Assembly (NCBI GenBank): GCA_963693365.1
Contig: CAVNZM010000003.1
Location: forward strand, 12,090,001 to 12,154,000
Source of the DNA: Amoebidium appalachense
Taxonomy: Eukaryota; Ichthyosporea
Length of the DNA stretch: 64,000 nucleotides
Reading direction: 5' to 3'
Shown: piece after piece, positions 41,373-52,659 of the stretch
Layout of the letters: each line of letters opens with the position of its first letter
Numbering within the stretch: the first letter of the stretch is position 1
The notes under the pieces: model-generated
What the model was told of the DNA's origin: nothing
Database searches by the model: none
Seen by the model: only the letters and a program-made list of their open reading frames with translations
Made by a program: the position numbers and the translations under genes

Positions 41373-43740
41373 ATGAGTGAAGTGAGCAACAGTAATGCAC
41401 CAGTGCCACCAAGCCTCACCCAAGGTGAATATGCCTATTTTTGTTTCCTTAATGGCGTGGAAGTTTTTTGCTTATTTGGGTAGGGATAGGTTGGGCTGGG
41501 GTGAGGGGGGGGGGGGGGGGGGGGGGGGAGGGGGGGGGATGGGGAGGGGAGGGGAGGGGTATTAGGTTCAGTCTACACGGCTGAAGAATAGTAAGCAGGA
41601 AACGTCCCTTACGATAACCACGTATGCTGTGACGAAAGTTGAACGTGCACGAACGCATAAAAATATGTGACGGCATACGCATGCACGTGTCACAGAATCC
41701 ACATAACACGCGTGTGAGCACACACCTGTAGACATGCACATATGCATAGTACTGTTCTCCTCGGACACTATCCATACAAAAATCGGATTTGACATGTTCT
41801 ACAGTCAACTCAAAAGTTGTTCAGTCCTCCCCCCCCCCCCCCCCTCCCCTCTCACACAGTACAATGTCACAGCCCTAATAAGTCCCCGTGCACACAGATG
41901 GCCCCCTATACCACCTGCCTCCCGAGCTCGTGTTCAAGATTCTGCGTTTTTTGCCGCTTTATGAACGAGAGAACTTTTCCCTCGTGTGCTGCAGCTTTGC
42001 TCAGTTGGCACGGTCCCCACACGCCGGCACAGTTGGACTTCGGCCGTTCAGAGGTCCCTACCTCAACAATCACTACGAATTATGTGATTTGAACGAAGTG
42101 AGAGTGTGGCATGGGGCAATCAGCACGATCAAAATAGAATCTTATGGAATTGGCCTGAGCGAGAGGCAGCAGGAGCAAGCGATGCAGTTGAGTCGCGACC
42201 TGTCCGTACTTTCAGGGGTTAACGAAGTGGTATTGGTGGCGGGGTTCGACGAAGAAGACTTCCTTTAGGTGTTTCTGCCTTCGGTTTGCGCAAGTCTCGG
42301 GCCACAAACGAAGCGATCATCGTTCACATTGGTCGCCGCTGACCAATCGAGTGCACAGGTTTTCCGGTCATTTTGGGACAAACTTACGGCTTTGGAAGAA
42401 TTGGCGTTGATTGTCGGGCGCGTCGGTGCCTTACCAGATTTTGTTGTTTTTGAGGCAAAACCAACCCTCAAGAAATTTGACATTGGCGGTGCGATGGCGG
42501 TGCGACCTACGACGATTCAACGGAGCAAAACCTCGGTGAGATCCACCGTTTGTGTCCAAGCCTCGAGTCGCTATCCCTAAACTTCGTGTTTATGCAACGA
42601 CATGGTGTGCCCTTGGACCTTAGCATACTTCCCTCGTGCGCAACTTTAAAGCACTTAAAGGTCGACACTTTCTATGGCTATGCGGCCCCGCAGATTTTGG
42701 TGCTGCTGTATCTTCCTAATTTGGAAGTTCTGGAGGTTTCCGCCCGGTGGAAAATAGATGCGACTGTAGTGGGACGTTGCAGACTTTTACGCAAAATTGA
42801 CATCAAGTGCAGTGGGTTCTCTCGGGATTTCCCGGACACCCATTTTCCACAGCTCGAGTCCTTTTCGTTGGTGCTCAAAGTATTTTTGAACGAGTCACAT
42901 ATCAAGCACGAGGACATAACGTCATTTCTTGAACGGCACGCCAGTTCACTGAAACACTACGCCTGAAAGGAATGGCAATTTCCTGGAACGCAATATCCAA
43001 TCTTCACGGACTTACCACTTTGGACATAACCAATTGTCCTAGTCTGGCTTCGGCCGGGACCACACTCTCATTGGACAACATGCCGCTTATGTGTTCGCTC
43101 GCAATTCCGAGCAGCAATGGAATCACACGAATTTCTGCGTCTTCCCGGCACAACCACATGCAAACAGTAATTTTAAATACGTGTGCCACACTGTGCGAAG
43201 TGGAGGGCTTGGCCATGTGTCGCAAACTGCGACAACTGTATGTGCGAGAGTGTGCAAGTTTGCACATCGAAACGATCCAACCACCGCCGTTTGTCGAGAA
43301 AATAAGCATTCGTGGGGTGGGTGGGAGAACACTGTTTCAGATCGACCACAGGTACCTGAGAGAGCTTTCCATTTGCGATTGCAAAGATCTGGAGACACTC
43401 GGTGATGTACCTATGTGCGCGCGGTCTTTGAAGTATGTAGGCATTGAAAAGTGCCCCGTTTTGACCAACATCTCGCTCACCGGCGCCGTTGCTATGAAAT
43501 GTCTTCTCCTGTCCGTGCTCGATTCGTTGCGCACAGTACAAGTTGAGTGGCCACCCAAACCTGGCCAGCATTAACGCTGGAGACCTGCCCAATCTGGACC
43601 TTACCCCTTTCACAACATGCCCGAAGTTGACACCCGAGGATATCGATTACCTGACCAGAGACGTCCGGCGTTCCTACAGCTGCCTGAGAGTGAGGCGGCG
43701 GCGGCCAGCTGACCACAATGCCAAAACCGATTCTTAGGGT
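41373..43740 (+). pseudogene. F-box/leucine-rich-repeat protein, disrupted
   Basis: Exon 1 is 41373-41424 (MSEVSNSNAPVPPSLTQ, donor G|GTGAAT) and exon 2 starts at 41898 after CACACAG, in phase. Exon 2 opens with an F-box (LPPELVFKILRFL, FSLVCCSFAQLA), the Skp1-binding module of SCF ubiquitin ligases, followed by leucine-rich repeats (LESLSLNFVF, LPNLEVLEV, LTTLDITNCPSL, LRQLYVRECASL, LRELSICDCKDL) that would bind substrate. Four lesions break the frame: an in-frame TAG at 42266-42268; an 11-bp tandem duplication (GGCGGTGCGAT, 42485-42506) that shifts frame; a missing base near 42957; and an extra base near 43544. Protein-level similarity continues across each break in the new frame. Neighbouring long genes are lesion-free, which argues against poor base quality. 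Terminal stop is at 43738-43740. Confidence 0.85.
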
Positions 43741-43747
43741 AGGTTAG

Positions 43748-43782
<35 letters not shown>

Positions 43783-43850
43783 AAGTTCCCCCCTGCCCCG
43801 ACACACACGCACGCACACACACCCTCCCTCCCTCCCTCCCTTCCTCCCCC

Positions 43851-43921
<71 letters not shown>

Positions 43922-43924
43922 CTC

Positions 43925-43959
<35 letters not shown>

Positions 43960-44051
43960 TCTCTCTCTCTCTCTCCTCTTCATGTCTCTCTCTCTTCCCC
44001 CCCACCTTCCCTAGGCTTCCCTTCCTCCCTCCCTCCTCCAACCTCCTCCCC

Positions 44052-44099
<48 letters not shown>

Positions 44100-44220
44100 A
44101 TTTGCATTTCTGTCCGTTTTGCATTTCAGCATATTCGGAGTCTCTGTGCCTTGTTCTAGGTAGCAAATTCTGACCTTCTTCCTACCCTCCTTTCCCTTCG
44201 GCTGTTCTTGTCTTCCCCCC

Positions 44221-44260
<40 letters not shown>

Positions 44261-44584
44261 CCCTCCCCTCCCAGATCACTTGCCCCCCTCCCTCCCCCCC
44301 CCCCCCCCCTCCCTCCCCCCCCCCCCCCCCCCAAAAAAAAAAAAAAAAAAAAAAGAAGAAGAAGAAGAAGAAGAAGAAGAGGAAAGAAAAGAAAAACACA
44401 CAAGAAAAAAGTTTATTAAGCAAAAAAAACCACAAACACCCACGTGAAATTAATCTCAGGTTCTGCCTCCCTCCAATTGTTCTTTCACAGGTCACAGCAT
44501 CTTCGTGCAGGCCTTCTGGCGGCTGTGAGCTGTGTGATGGGTGAATCATTCGGTGGGCTGCAAGTGGTGCCATTTGAGGAGGGA

Positions 44585-44615
<31 letters not shown>

Positions 44616-44856
44616 TGTACGGGCCTGTGTCTGCAACACTAGTGATGTCAGCATCCATAGGGCAAGCTGGGTTGTGTGCAAAGTTGTGTGTTCCGTGGAG
44701 TTATATTAGGTTGTGGTTGGCTAAATTTAACTGGTTTCAAAGGGTTGTTTCTGAATAATAATGTTTTTGGCACCTCTTTTTTTTATTTTGCCATTTAATT
44801 TTTTTCGTTTGGATTTCAACTTGTTTGTGCTGCCAGTTTGTGTTTATTTCTTGGGG

Positions 44857-44928
<72 letters not shown>

Positions 44929-44992
44929 GCTGCTGGTGGTGATCTGGCTTTTCTTTTTCTTTCTTTCCTTCATATTTCCCCTTCGTTTATCA

Positions 44993-45023
<31 letters not shown>

Positions 45024-45130
45024 CTTACTAATAGTGTGTACATATGCATGTATGTGTGTGTGTGTGTGTGGTGAACTAGGTGGTGGTGATGGTGGGTGGT
45101 GTAAGGGTGGGTGTGTGCGGCTTCTGGAAG

Positions 45131-45172
<42 letters not shown>

Positions 45173-45336
45173 CTGGCTGGCTGGTTAAATTACAAAAAAA
45201 ATATTAAAGTTTCCCCATGCCCATGGACATGTCTAGTGGACGTGTGCGCATGCATGGGCAAGAAAATTTCCCCCCTCCCCTCCCACCCTCCTTCCTTTCC
45301 TCCTCCCTTCCCCCCTCCCCCCTCTCACCTGGCCCC

Positions 45337-45378
<42 letters not shown>

Positions 45379-46550
45379 TCTCCCCCCCCCGTGCTGCCTT
45401 TCTTAGTCTCCGTTTTGTATTTCATGTCTATCTGCATTGCGATTCGGTATCATCGTACTCTGTGTCTTGCATTATGTAGTTAAGATTCTAGCTCTCTTCC
45501 TGTCACTTCCTGCCCTGCTTCTCCCCCCCCCCCGTTCTCCCCCCCTTCCCCCCTCCCCCGCCCCCTTCACGTGCACACACCTTATCCCACCCCCACCCCA
45601 CCAGTACCCCCCAAGATCATCAGCCTCATCATCCCCCCCCCCCCCCCCCCCCCCCCCCCCATCCCAGACAACAACAAAAATAAAACTAAAAAATGAAAGA
45701 AAAAAAGAAATGAAGAATGGGAAAAAGATACGGGGGTCTCGATACCATGTACACACATTGTCAAGCGGGATTAACCTCTCTGCCTCCCTCCATTCGTTCT
45801 GTCACAGGTGACAGCATCTGCGTGCAGGCCGTGTGGCGGCTGTGGGCTGTAATGGATGATTCATCCGATGGTGCCGCAATTAGTGCCATTGTTTTTTGTT
45901 TTTTTATATGCTATTTTAATTTTTATTGTTATTTTTTCGGGGGGGGGGGGGGGGATGATGGTGCGGGGGTGTTTGGGCATGTGTATGCATCACAGATGGT
46001 ATGAGCATCGACGGGGGATTCGGAGGCTGGGTGCAACGGTTGGGATATTATCATAATGAAAATTCAAAAAAGGTTTTGGAGGTTTGTTTCTGGAGCTTGT
46101 TGACGATGCTGATATAGCGGTTTATTTTGTGCACGCCCTCATATTTCTACCTTTTTTAATCAATTTGAACTGTCTTTAGTGTGATTTTGCAAATCCCTGA
46201 AACTTGGTGTATTATTATTATTATTATTATTACTATTATTTATTTATTTTTTTTTAGAGAGAGAGGGGGAGGGGGAGGGGGGGGTGTTGACGTTCGTTCA
46301 GATCGAGAATATGATCGTGATACCTTCATTCATCATCCAACCCTTCCCAATCATATTTGCTGAATCATTATCTATGTGGGTTATACTTCAGTATATGTTT
46401 GCATAGTTATGTTTGCATTCATAGATTCGAATTCACCGTCAAATTACAATACACATGCATTTTCGTTTTAATATGAGGCCTCTGCTGGATTCTTCCAGAC
46501 ACGACATAAAAGAAGGATTACGGGAAGGGGACCACAGTTGGGGAGGGGGT
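43741..46550. other. Intergenic low-complexity region downstream of the F-box pseudogene
   Basis: Holds C tracts (43750-43781, 43927-43956, 44057-44099, 44222-44257, 45339-45375, 45631-45660), (CT)n 43855-43920, G tracts (44588-44616, 44896-44926, 45132-45171), poly(T) 44860-44895 running into poly(G), and a GAA repeat at 44354-44380. Two diverged copies of a roughly 180-bp block containing GTCACAG, AGCATCT and GTGCAGGCC lie at 44465-44650 and 45778-46000. No coding region is seen. Confidence 0.6.
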
Positions 46551-46552
46551 GT

Positions 46553-46658
46553 TTATGAACAGTCGTCGTGATAGCTTTGTACGTATACAGAGCACGATGT
46601 AGTGTTTATGAACAGTCGTCGTGATAGCTTTGTGCGTATACAGAGCACGACGTACACA
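46553..46658. repeat. 53-bp tandem duplication
   Basis: The block starting TTATGAACAGTCGTCGTGAT occurs twice in tandem (46553-46605 and 46606-46658) with two or three substitutions. Confidence 0.85.
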
Positions 46659-46794
46659 TGTACATTATCGACGGACCGCGTCAAGGCGAAGCTTGCAAAT
46701 AATAGCACATACAAAGCACTTGAGTGTCGAGAGCTCATTAACTGCACGTGCAGTTCTGTATGTGTGTGTGCGCATGCATGTGCCGCAGCCCCCC

Positions 46795-46835
<41 letters not shown>

Positions 46836-48385
46836 GGGAGGATCCGGAACAAAAGATTCGGCAAAACTTGATTTATTGACATTCATGATCTGTGGCATGG
46901 CATTCACCTTATCGAAAGACAACACATCATAACATAGTATTACAACCGTACAACCCCCCATTGTAAAATGGTAAAATGATCTTTCCATTATTTGAGCACA
47001 AAAAGAATGCTAAAACCTAGGTGGGATAACAATGTCGACACATTACTTATACTGCAAAATTCATATGCAGGGAAACTAGAAGAAACAATACCAAAGTTCA
47101 CATGCTGATAAAACGTACCCATGCGCAACACCAATGAATATAAATTTAAACACGTCTACTTGTGTAACACATCGTATACTATGATAGCAACAACAACACC
47201 GTAGTAGTAACTGATGCATGTCCGCCCAGCAACCGTTTAACCTAAACAGAGTACATATCAAATATGAGATATAAAAAAACGGAAACGTGCCGTAAAAAGT
47301 TCATCTTTGCGGATATGAAGCAGGACGTGGTGTGGGAAGCCGCCACACGGAGAGCCACACACCTGTTTGGGATGTGAATGTCAGAATTCAAAAAAAAAAA
47401 CCCATCCCCTGTGTTTCTCCCATGCAAGTTGGAACAGGGAAACTTGTGTGCAGATGCACACTTGTTTGTGAATGTAATGCATGTGTGAATGATGGTGATA
47501 TCAACAAGCCTATTATCCGTGCCATGTGTGTATGCATGAGCGTGCACTGCAGAGGGGAAGAGGGGAGGGGGGGGGGGGGGGGGGGGTTTGAATGCGGAAC
47601 ACAGTACGAAGTACGCATACACGATGAGAAGCATGGTGCAGGACACATGCAAAGGCAAACATTCAAGTATGCAGCATCAGCCATGCGCACAGTATGCGTC
47701 ATAAGCAGAGCCCATCCTCAGGGAGGGCCCAAGTCATCAATTGCGTCTGAGTTTCGACCCCTTAGCCCGCGTATATACGACGCTCCAACTCAGACAGCAG
47801 CATCAACTGAACTTGGGTGGGTCAACCCGTCTTGATCAAAGACGAGCAGGGTTGCTTATGCAAGCAAGGTGAGCAAAACGGTGAAGATGTATGTGCAAAC
47901 TAATGCAGTGCAGCGACAAACGCGTATGTGCTTACAGATGCACGACACAGAGCAACCATGCCCGGTTGCATGGAAGTAAAGGGGGGGGGGGGCTAATCTC
48001 TATGTGTCGGCAAAATTCCACCTACGTAGTGGCACCTGAAAGTGCACGTGTCTTACGACTGCGAGGGTAAGGAGTGGTTGGGGGCCAGATTTTAATGTGT
48101 GTGTGGGGGGGGAGATGCGAGTGCGAGTGTGTGTGTAGGTACGTGTGCGCGCGCTTGTGTGGGTGAGGGGTGCGCACGTGTGTGGGTGAGCGTGAGCGTT
48201 TGTGTGTGTGTGTGTGTGCATGAAAGCAAAACAACAATAAAAACGCAACAACACAACCAGACACACATAAAGGACAAGACAAAACACAAAAAACAAAAAC
48301 CTACGTGCGAGGCAAAAGCATGATAGCAGCTATGTGCGTAAGAGAGCCTGGATGTACAGGACATCCCAACTTTTCACAAAAACAG

Positions 48386-48422
<37 letters not shown>

Positions 48423-48488
48423 CACACACACACACACCCAAAAACAAACAAACAATCAAACAAAAAAAAAAAGGCCACTAAACCCACC
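46659..48488. other. Intergenic region downstream of the CBM20 gene
   Basis: Includes a G tract (46797-46832), an AT-richer stretch (46860-47560) without coding potential, a family-1 repeat (47587-47983), a GTGT-rich stretch (48090-48220) and a C tract of about 33 bases (48387-48420). Confidence 0.6.
47587..47983 (-). mobile_element. Dispersed repeat family 1, second long copy
   Basis: About 397 bp from the G tract to GTTGCATGGAAGTAAAG, followed by a G run. Comparison with 38718-39110 by eye shows only two differences (CTTATGCAAGC versus CTTATGTAAGC; GTATGTGC versus GTATGCGC), so the two copies arose recently. Confidence 0.85.
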
Positions 48489-48928
48489 TTACTGGCCGTA
48501 AATCTGACTGAGGGTGGCGGGCTGTGTGGCCGTGAACACACGGTTGTTGCCGTCCTCCCAGTCCGTGCGCCCGTCAGCATGCATCACCACGTACTTGTAC
48601 TCTGTGTGGGAGCATGGGGTTAGCAAAGAGACATCGGCATGTGCAGAAACCACATGGATTGATTGTTTCCTGATTTGGATAAGGGGGATAGTTGTGTGTG
48701 TGTGTGTGTGTGTGCAAGGGGAGGGGGGGGGATCTGTTGGGTATGGACACACAGATACACGTGCATGTGGCTATGTAAGGGGTGATGTGCCCATGTGCAT
48801 ATGCATGGGAATGTGTGCTGGTTCGTGTATGTGTTTGGTGGATGACGTGCACGCATGCCTGTTGTGAGTGTGCGCGTGCCACCGTTTGGAAAACCATGGA
48901 CCTGAACAGTGGTGGTGGTGACGTGAAT

Positions 48929-48960
<32 letters not shown>

Positions 48961-50222
48961 ACAAGTGCTCATATGTTTGTAATACGCTGTCCTGGGAACA
49001 GATCTGTATAGTGTTCACAGTTGTATGCAATTTTGTGCAATCTTGATTGAGTACCTAGAAGCCGGTCTGTGTCTGTGTAAGCTTGCAGAGTGTATGAATG
49101 TGCTTTATCATGTGCACACGAGTGTGTGCATGCATGCGAGTACATGCTCTTCACAACACATGTAAGCACGTGTGTGAGTGTGAGTGTGAGTGCGTGTGTG
49201 CCCCCGCGCAAGAGTACGTGTTGAATTGCAAGCTCTTGCCGGTAAGGGTGCTTGTGTGTGTGTGTGTGTTTGCATATGCATGTGTGCACCCGCTCGGATG
49301 CATGTGCGTATGCTAAAGCCATGGCGGTGTAGCGGTTTCTTCAATGATATTTGTCTTATCCATTCTTATATTATAAGGAAAAGGAGAAAGTTCAAAACCT
49401 ACCAAACGATTGGCCAGGCTCGACAACGAGGTCTGCCTTCCACATCCCCTCAGCCACATTGGCTAGGCGGAGACTGTTCGCGGGATTCCAAGCACCTGCA
49501 TGCCCCAACGAGTCAGAAAACACTGCCGTGTGTATAAGTGTGAACATGCTTTCACAAAAGACAAAGTCAGCCACGTGAAATGCTACTACGATCACATAGA
49601 GTGTACCCAAGGTCTGTGCCTATTATTAGATTGATTGGGTATCAGCAGGTTGTTGCAACATAAGGCTGCCTGGAAAACCAGAATCAGGTAAGATCCCGTC
49701 AATGAAATCATGCAGAGTTGCTAGCTAAGAATACTAAACAGTCACCAGTTATTGATTCAATGCATTGACTATGCATCCGAATGCCCCCCATGGAATAGAA
49801 ATCAGCAATCAGCAGGCGTTTGGACGCCACGTGAATGGCTCTCGAATACGGTATCTTACTGTAGGTGCACAGCTTCGTTTCAACAAGCACATACCATCAG
49901 CACAAGCACAGGAAAGGGCACCAAAAAAAGGGGGGGGGGTTGAAGATTGACTGTAGCACATGCGATAGACAAAAGAAAGAAGAATGGAAGGAAGGATGAG
50001 AGGAAGAGGAAGGAAGAATGAAGTTTTTTGGTGTGCCTCGTATCATATTTATTATGTGTTTTCTATTGCAGTTACATATGGCACGCACAAGCACGCATGG
50101 CTAGTCACATCATTGCACGTTGGCAGGCATGCACACACTAACAAACATACCAAGTTGTGGGATGTTGCCGACGGCTGCAACCTCGCCTTCGGAGGGGCCT
50201 TGCACCTCGAGAGTGACGGCAA
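48489..50222 (-). CDS. Three exons encoding the CBM20 domain
   Basis: Exons 50222-50151, 49495-49403 and 48601-48489 give [52 protein letters not shown] and [11 protein letters not shown]. These match the CBM20 order of strands. The aromatic residues that hold the glucan are present: W859 (LGAW), W875 (GMW), K890 (EYKY) and W902 (TDWE), followed by the N-R pair typical of the family. Length is about 92 residues, full size. The stop TAA at 48489-48491 follows YGQ soon after the last strand. Confidence 0.93.
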
Positions 50223-52620
50223 CTGCATGGTTACAACAATCAGTGCCAAGTATTAGAGTATGTATTTGGTACTTTTGCAGCCGGGGCATAGCGAGACGTT
50301 TGTGTGTATGTGTATGTGCGTGCGTACCTGGTGGTGGCGGAGGGAGAAAGAAAGTGTATATGTGGGTGCTTGTGCGTGGATGTGCACGTGGGCGTGAGAC
50401 GGCCTGTGTGCATGTGGTATGTTTTGAGCTTGCATGATTGCTGGATGTCTCAGCATGTGTGCTGCAGGGTGACTGTGCCGGCGGTTGGCTGCGTTTATGG
50501 TTGCGTATGTAGCTGTGCATGTGCGTGCTGTGTAGGTTATCCATACAACCAAAACTTTGTACGCTATTTCTGCAAGAGTTGCACACCCGAGGAAAATGTT
50601 ATGTCTTCTCCTTCTTTCCTTCCTTCTATCCCTCTTTCGTTTTCCCCTTGTATATTTTCTTAAGGGGGGAGAGGGGGGGGGTTTTGAATGCGTCAAAAAG
50701 TACGAAGTACACAAGAACAAACGGATAACACGATGCAGAATGCAAGCCATACATAAAGAGTATGCATAATAAGCAGAGCCCATCCTCAGGGGGGGCCCAC
50801 GTCATCCACAGTACCCGAGTTTCGACCTATTCCCCTCGTTAACGAAAACGGGGGGGGGGGGGGGGGGGGGAGGATGGAAGTTAGGGGTGGTAGCTATCTG
50901 ACCGAGACACCACCAGTGCATGAGACCACATAAATTCATAGAAGACGTCATTGCAAGGACCACAAAAGAGTCAAGCAGGTGGGCGGCCAGAAAGGAAGGG
51001 GTCGGAGGTTTGTTGTTGTTGGGGGGGGGGGGGGGGGGATCAGGGGAGAACACAAGCACACCTGTGGGCTGTGCTGCTGCATCCTCGACAGGTGCAGGTG
51101 CACCGGGTGCCTCCACCACCGCCTCAACCTCCGGTTGTGCCACGGGCGTAGGCTCTGGCTCAGACACAGGTGCCACGTGCTCCACAGGCGTTTCCACTAC
51201 GACGGGTGCAGGGGACTCAGCAACGGGAGCTTGCTCGTGCACGGGTGCCTCAGTGGAAACCTCCTCTGTGTGTGTCTCCTTCTCCGCATCAGCGGGTGTG
51301 GGTGCCGGGGACTCCCTTTCCTGCACGTGCGCGGCCGGTGCAACCTCTTCAACAACAACCGCTGCCTCATCCTCCTCCTTCTGTTGCTGTTGTTGTTTTG
51401 CCGCCTTTTCGACATTCTGCTTTACAAGTTCCTCCAACTGTGCAAGGTGGTCGTTGCGCACCTGCACCGCACTCTCCAGCTCAGCCACCTTTGACCCCAG
51501 CGCCGCCTGCTTGTTGACCTCCTGCCCCACCAGCACGTGGGTCTTTGCCTCGTGCGTGTCTGCGGCGTCCGCTGCGCTGTATGCCGACCACAGCGCCTGC
51601 GCGTGCTCCGCCTCGTACATGGCAACCATGCGTGCCGCCGCCTGCTTGCTTTCCGCATCATCCGATTTTGCCTTTTCCTCAACCGCCACCACCACTTCTT
51701 CCACCTTCTCCTTCTCCTCGGTTATATTCTCAGTGGCGTCCGCATGAGCACTCACCACAGTCTCCTCGACCTCGATACTACCCACCTCGTTAACTTCACT
51801 GGTGCCGTTGGGTGTGGCAGCCACCGTGGCTGCTGCGGCGGCGACAAGAGGGACTGATGCTGCTGTTGCTACTGCGGGGGTGATGGTGATGTCGTTGGGG
51901 ACGATGGATGTGGGCTCAAAGTCGTTGTCCACCTGAGATGCAAGCTGCTGCTTGATCTTTTCCAGCACCTGAAGGGGGGGGGTTTGGGTGAAGGGGGGGG
52001 AGGGGAGGGGAGGGGAGGGGACGGGAGGGGAGGAGGTGGGGGAGGGGGGGGGGAGGGGTTGGGGAGGTTAGAATGTGGCTCAGAGTAGAGGGTAGACGTG
52101 CATTGAACGACGGACAATACGATGCAGAGTGCACTGCACACACAAGGAGTACGCATTTTGGCAGAGCCCTATCCTTCGGGGGAGAGGAGAGGGGGGGGGG
52201 GTTTTGAATGCGTCAAAAAGTACGAAGTACACAAGAACAAACGGATAACACGATGCAGAATGCAAGCCATACATAAAGAGTATGCATAATAAGCAGAGGA
52301 GAGGGGGGGGGGGGGGGGGGGGGGATAGAGAGTCTTTCAGAATACAAGAGATGGGTCCATGACGGACAACAAAATGCAGATTGCAAAGCATACAAGAAGA
52401 GTGTATGCATAGGGGGGGAGGAGGGGATATAATTTGTTCAGAGTAGGGAGCTGACATGGGTTTACGATAGACAAAACAAATACATGTTTTGCAGAGCAGC
52501 ACACACAAAGAGTACGGAACATAAGAGCACATGTTCCCAAGAGCAGAAAGGGGTGAGAGGTGATGTAGCACTAAAGAAAGTTGGAATCATGGAAGGGGCG
52601 TGTGTGGGAGGGGGGAAGGG

Positions 52621-52659
<39 letters not shown>

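Noticed and set aside
50920-51747. Ser/Thr/Cys-rich plus-strand frame
   Set aside because: Antisense shadow of the 51968-51062 exon.
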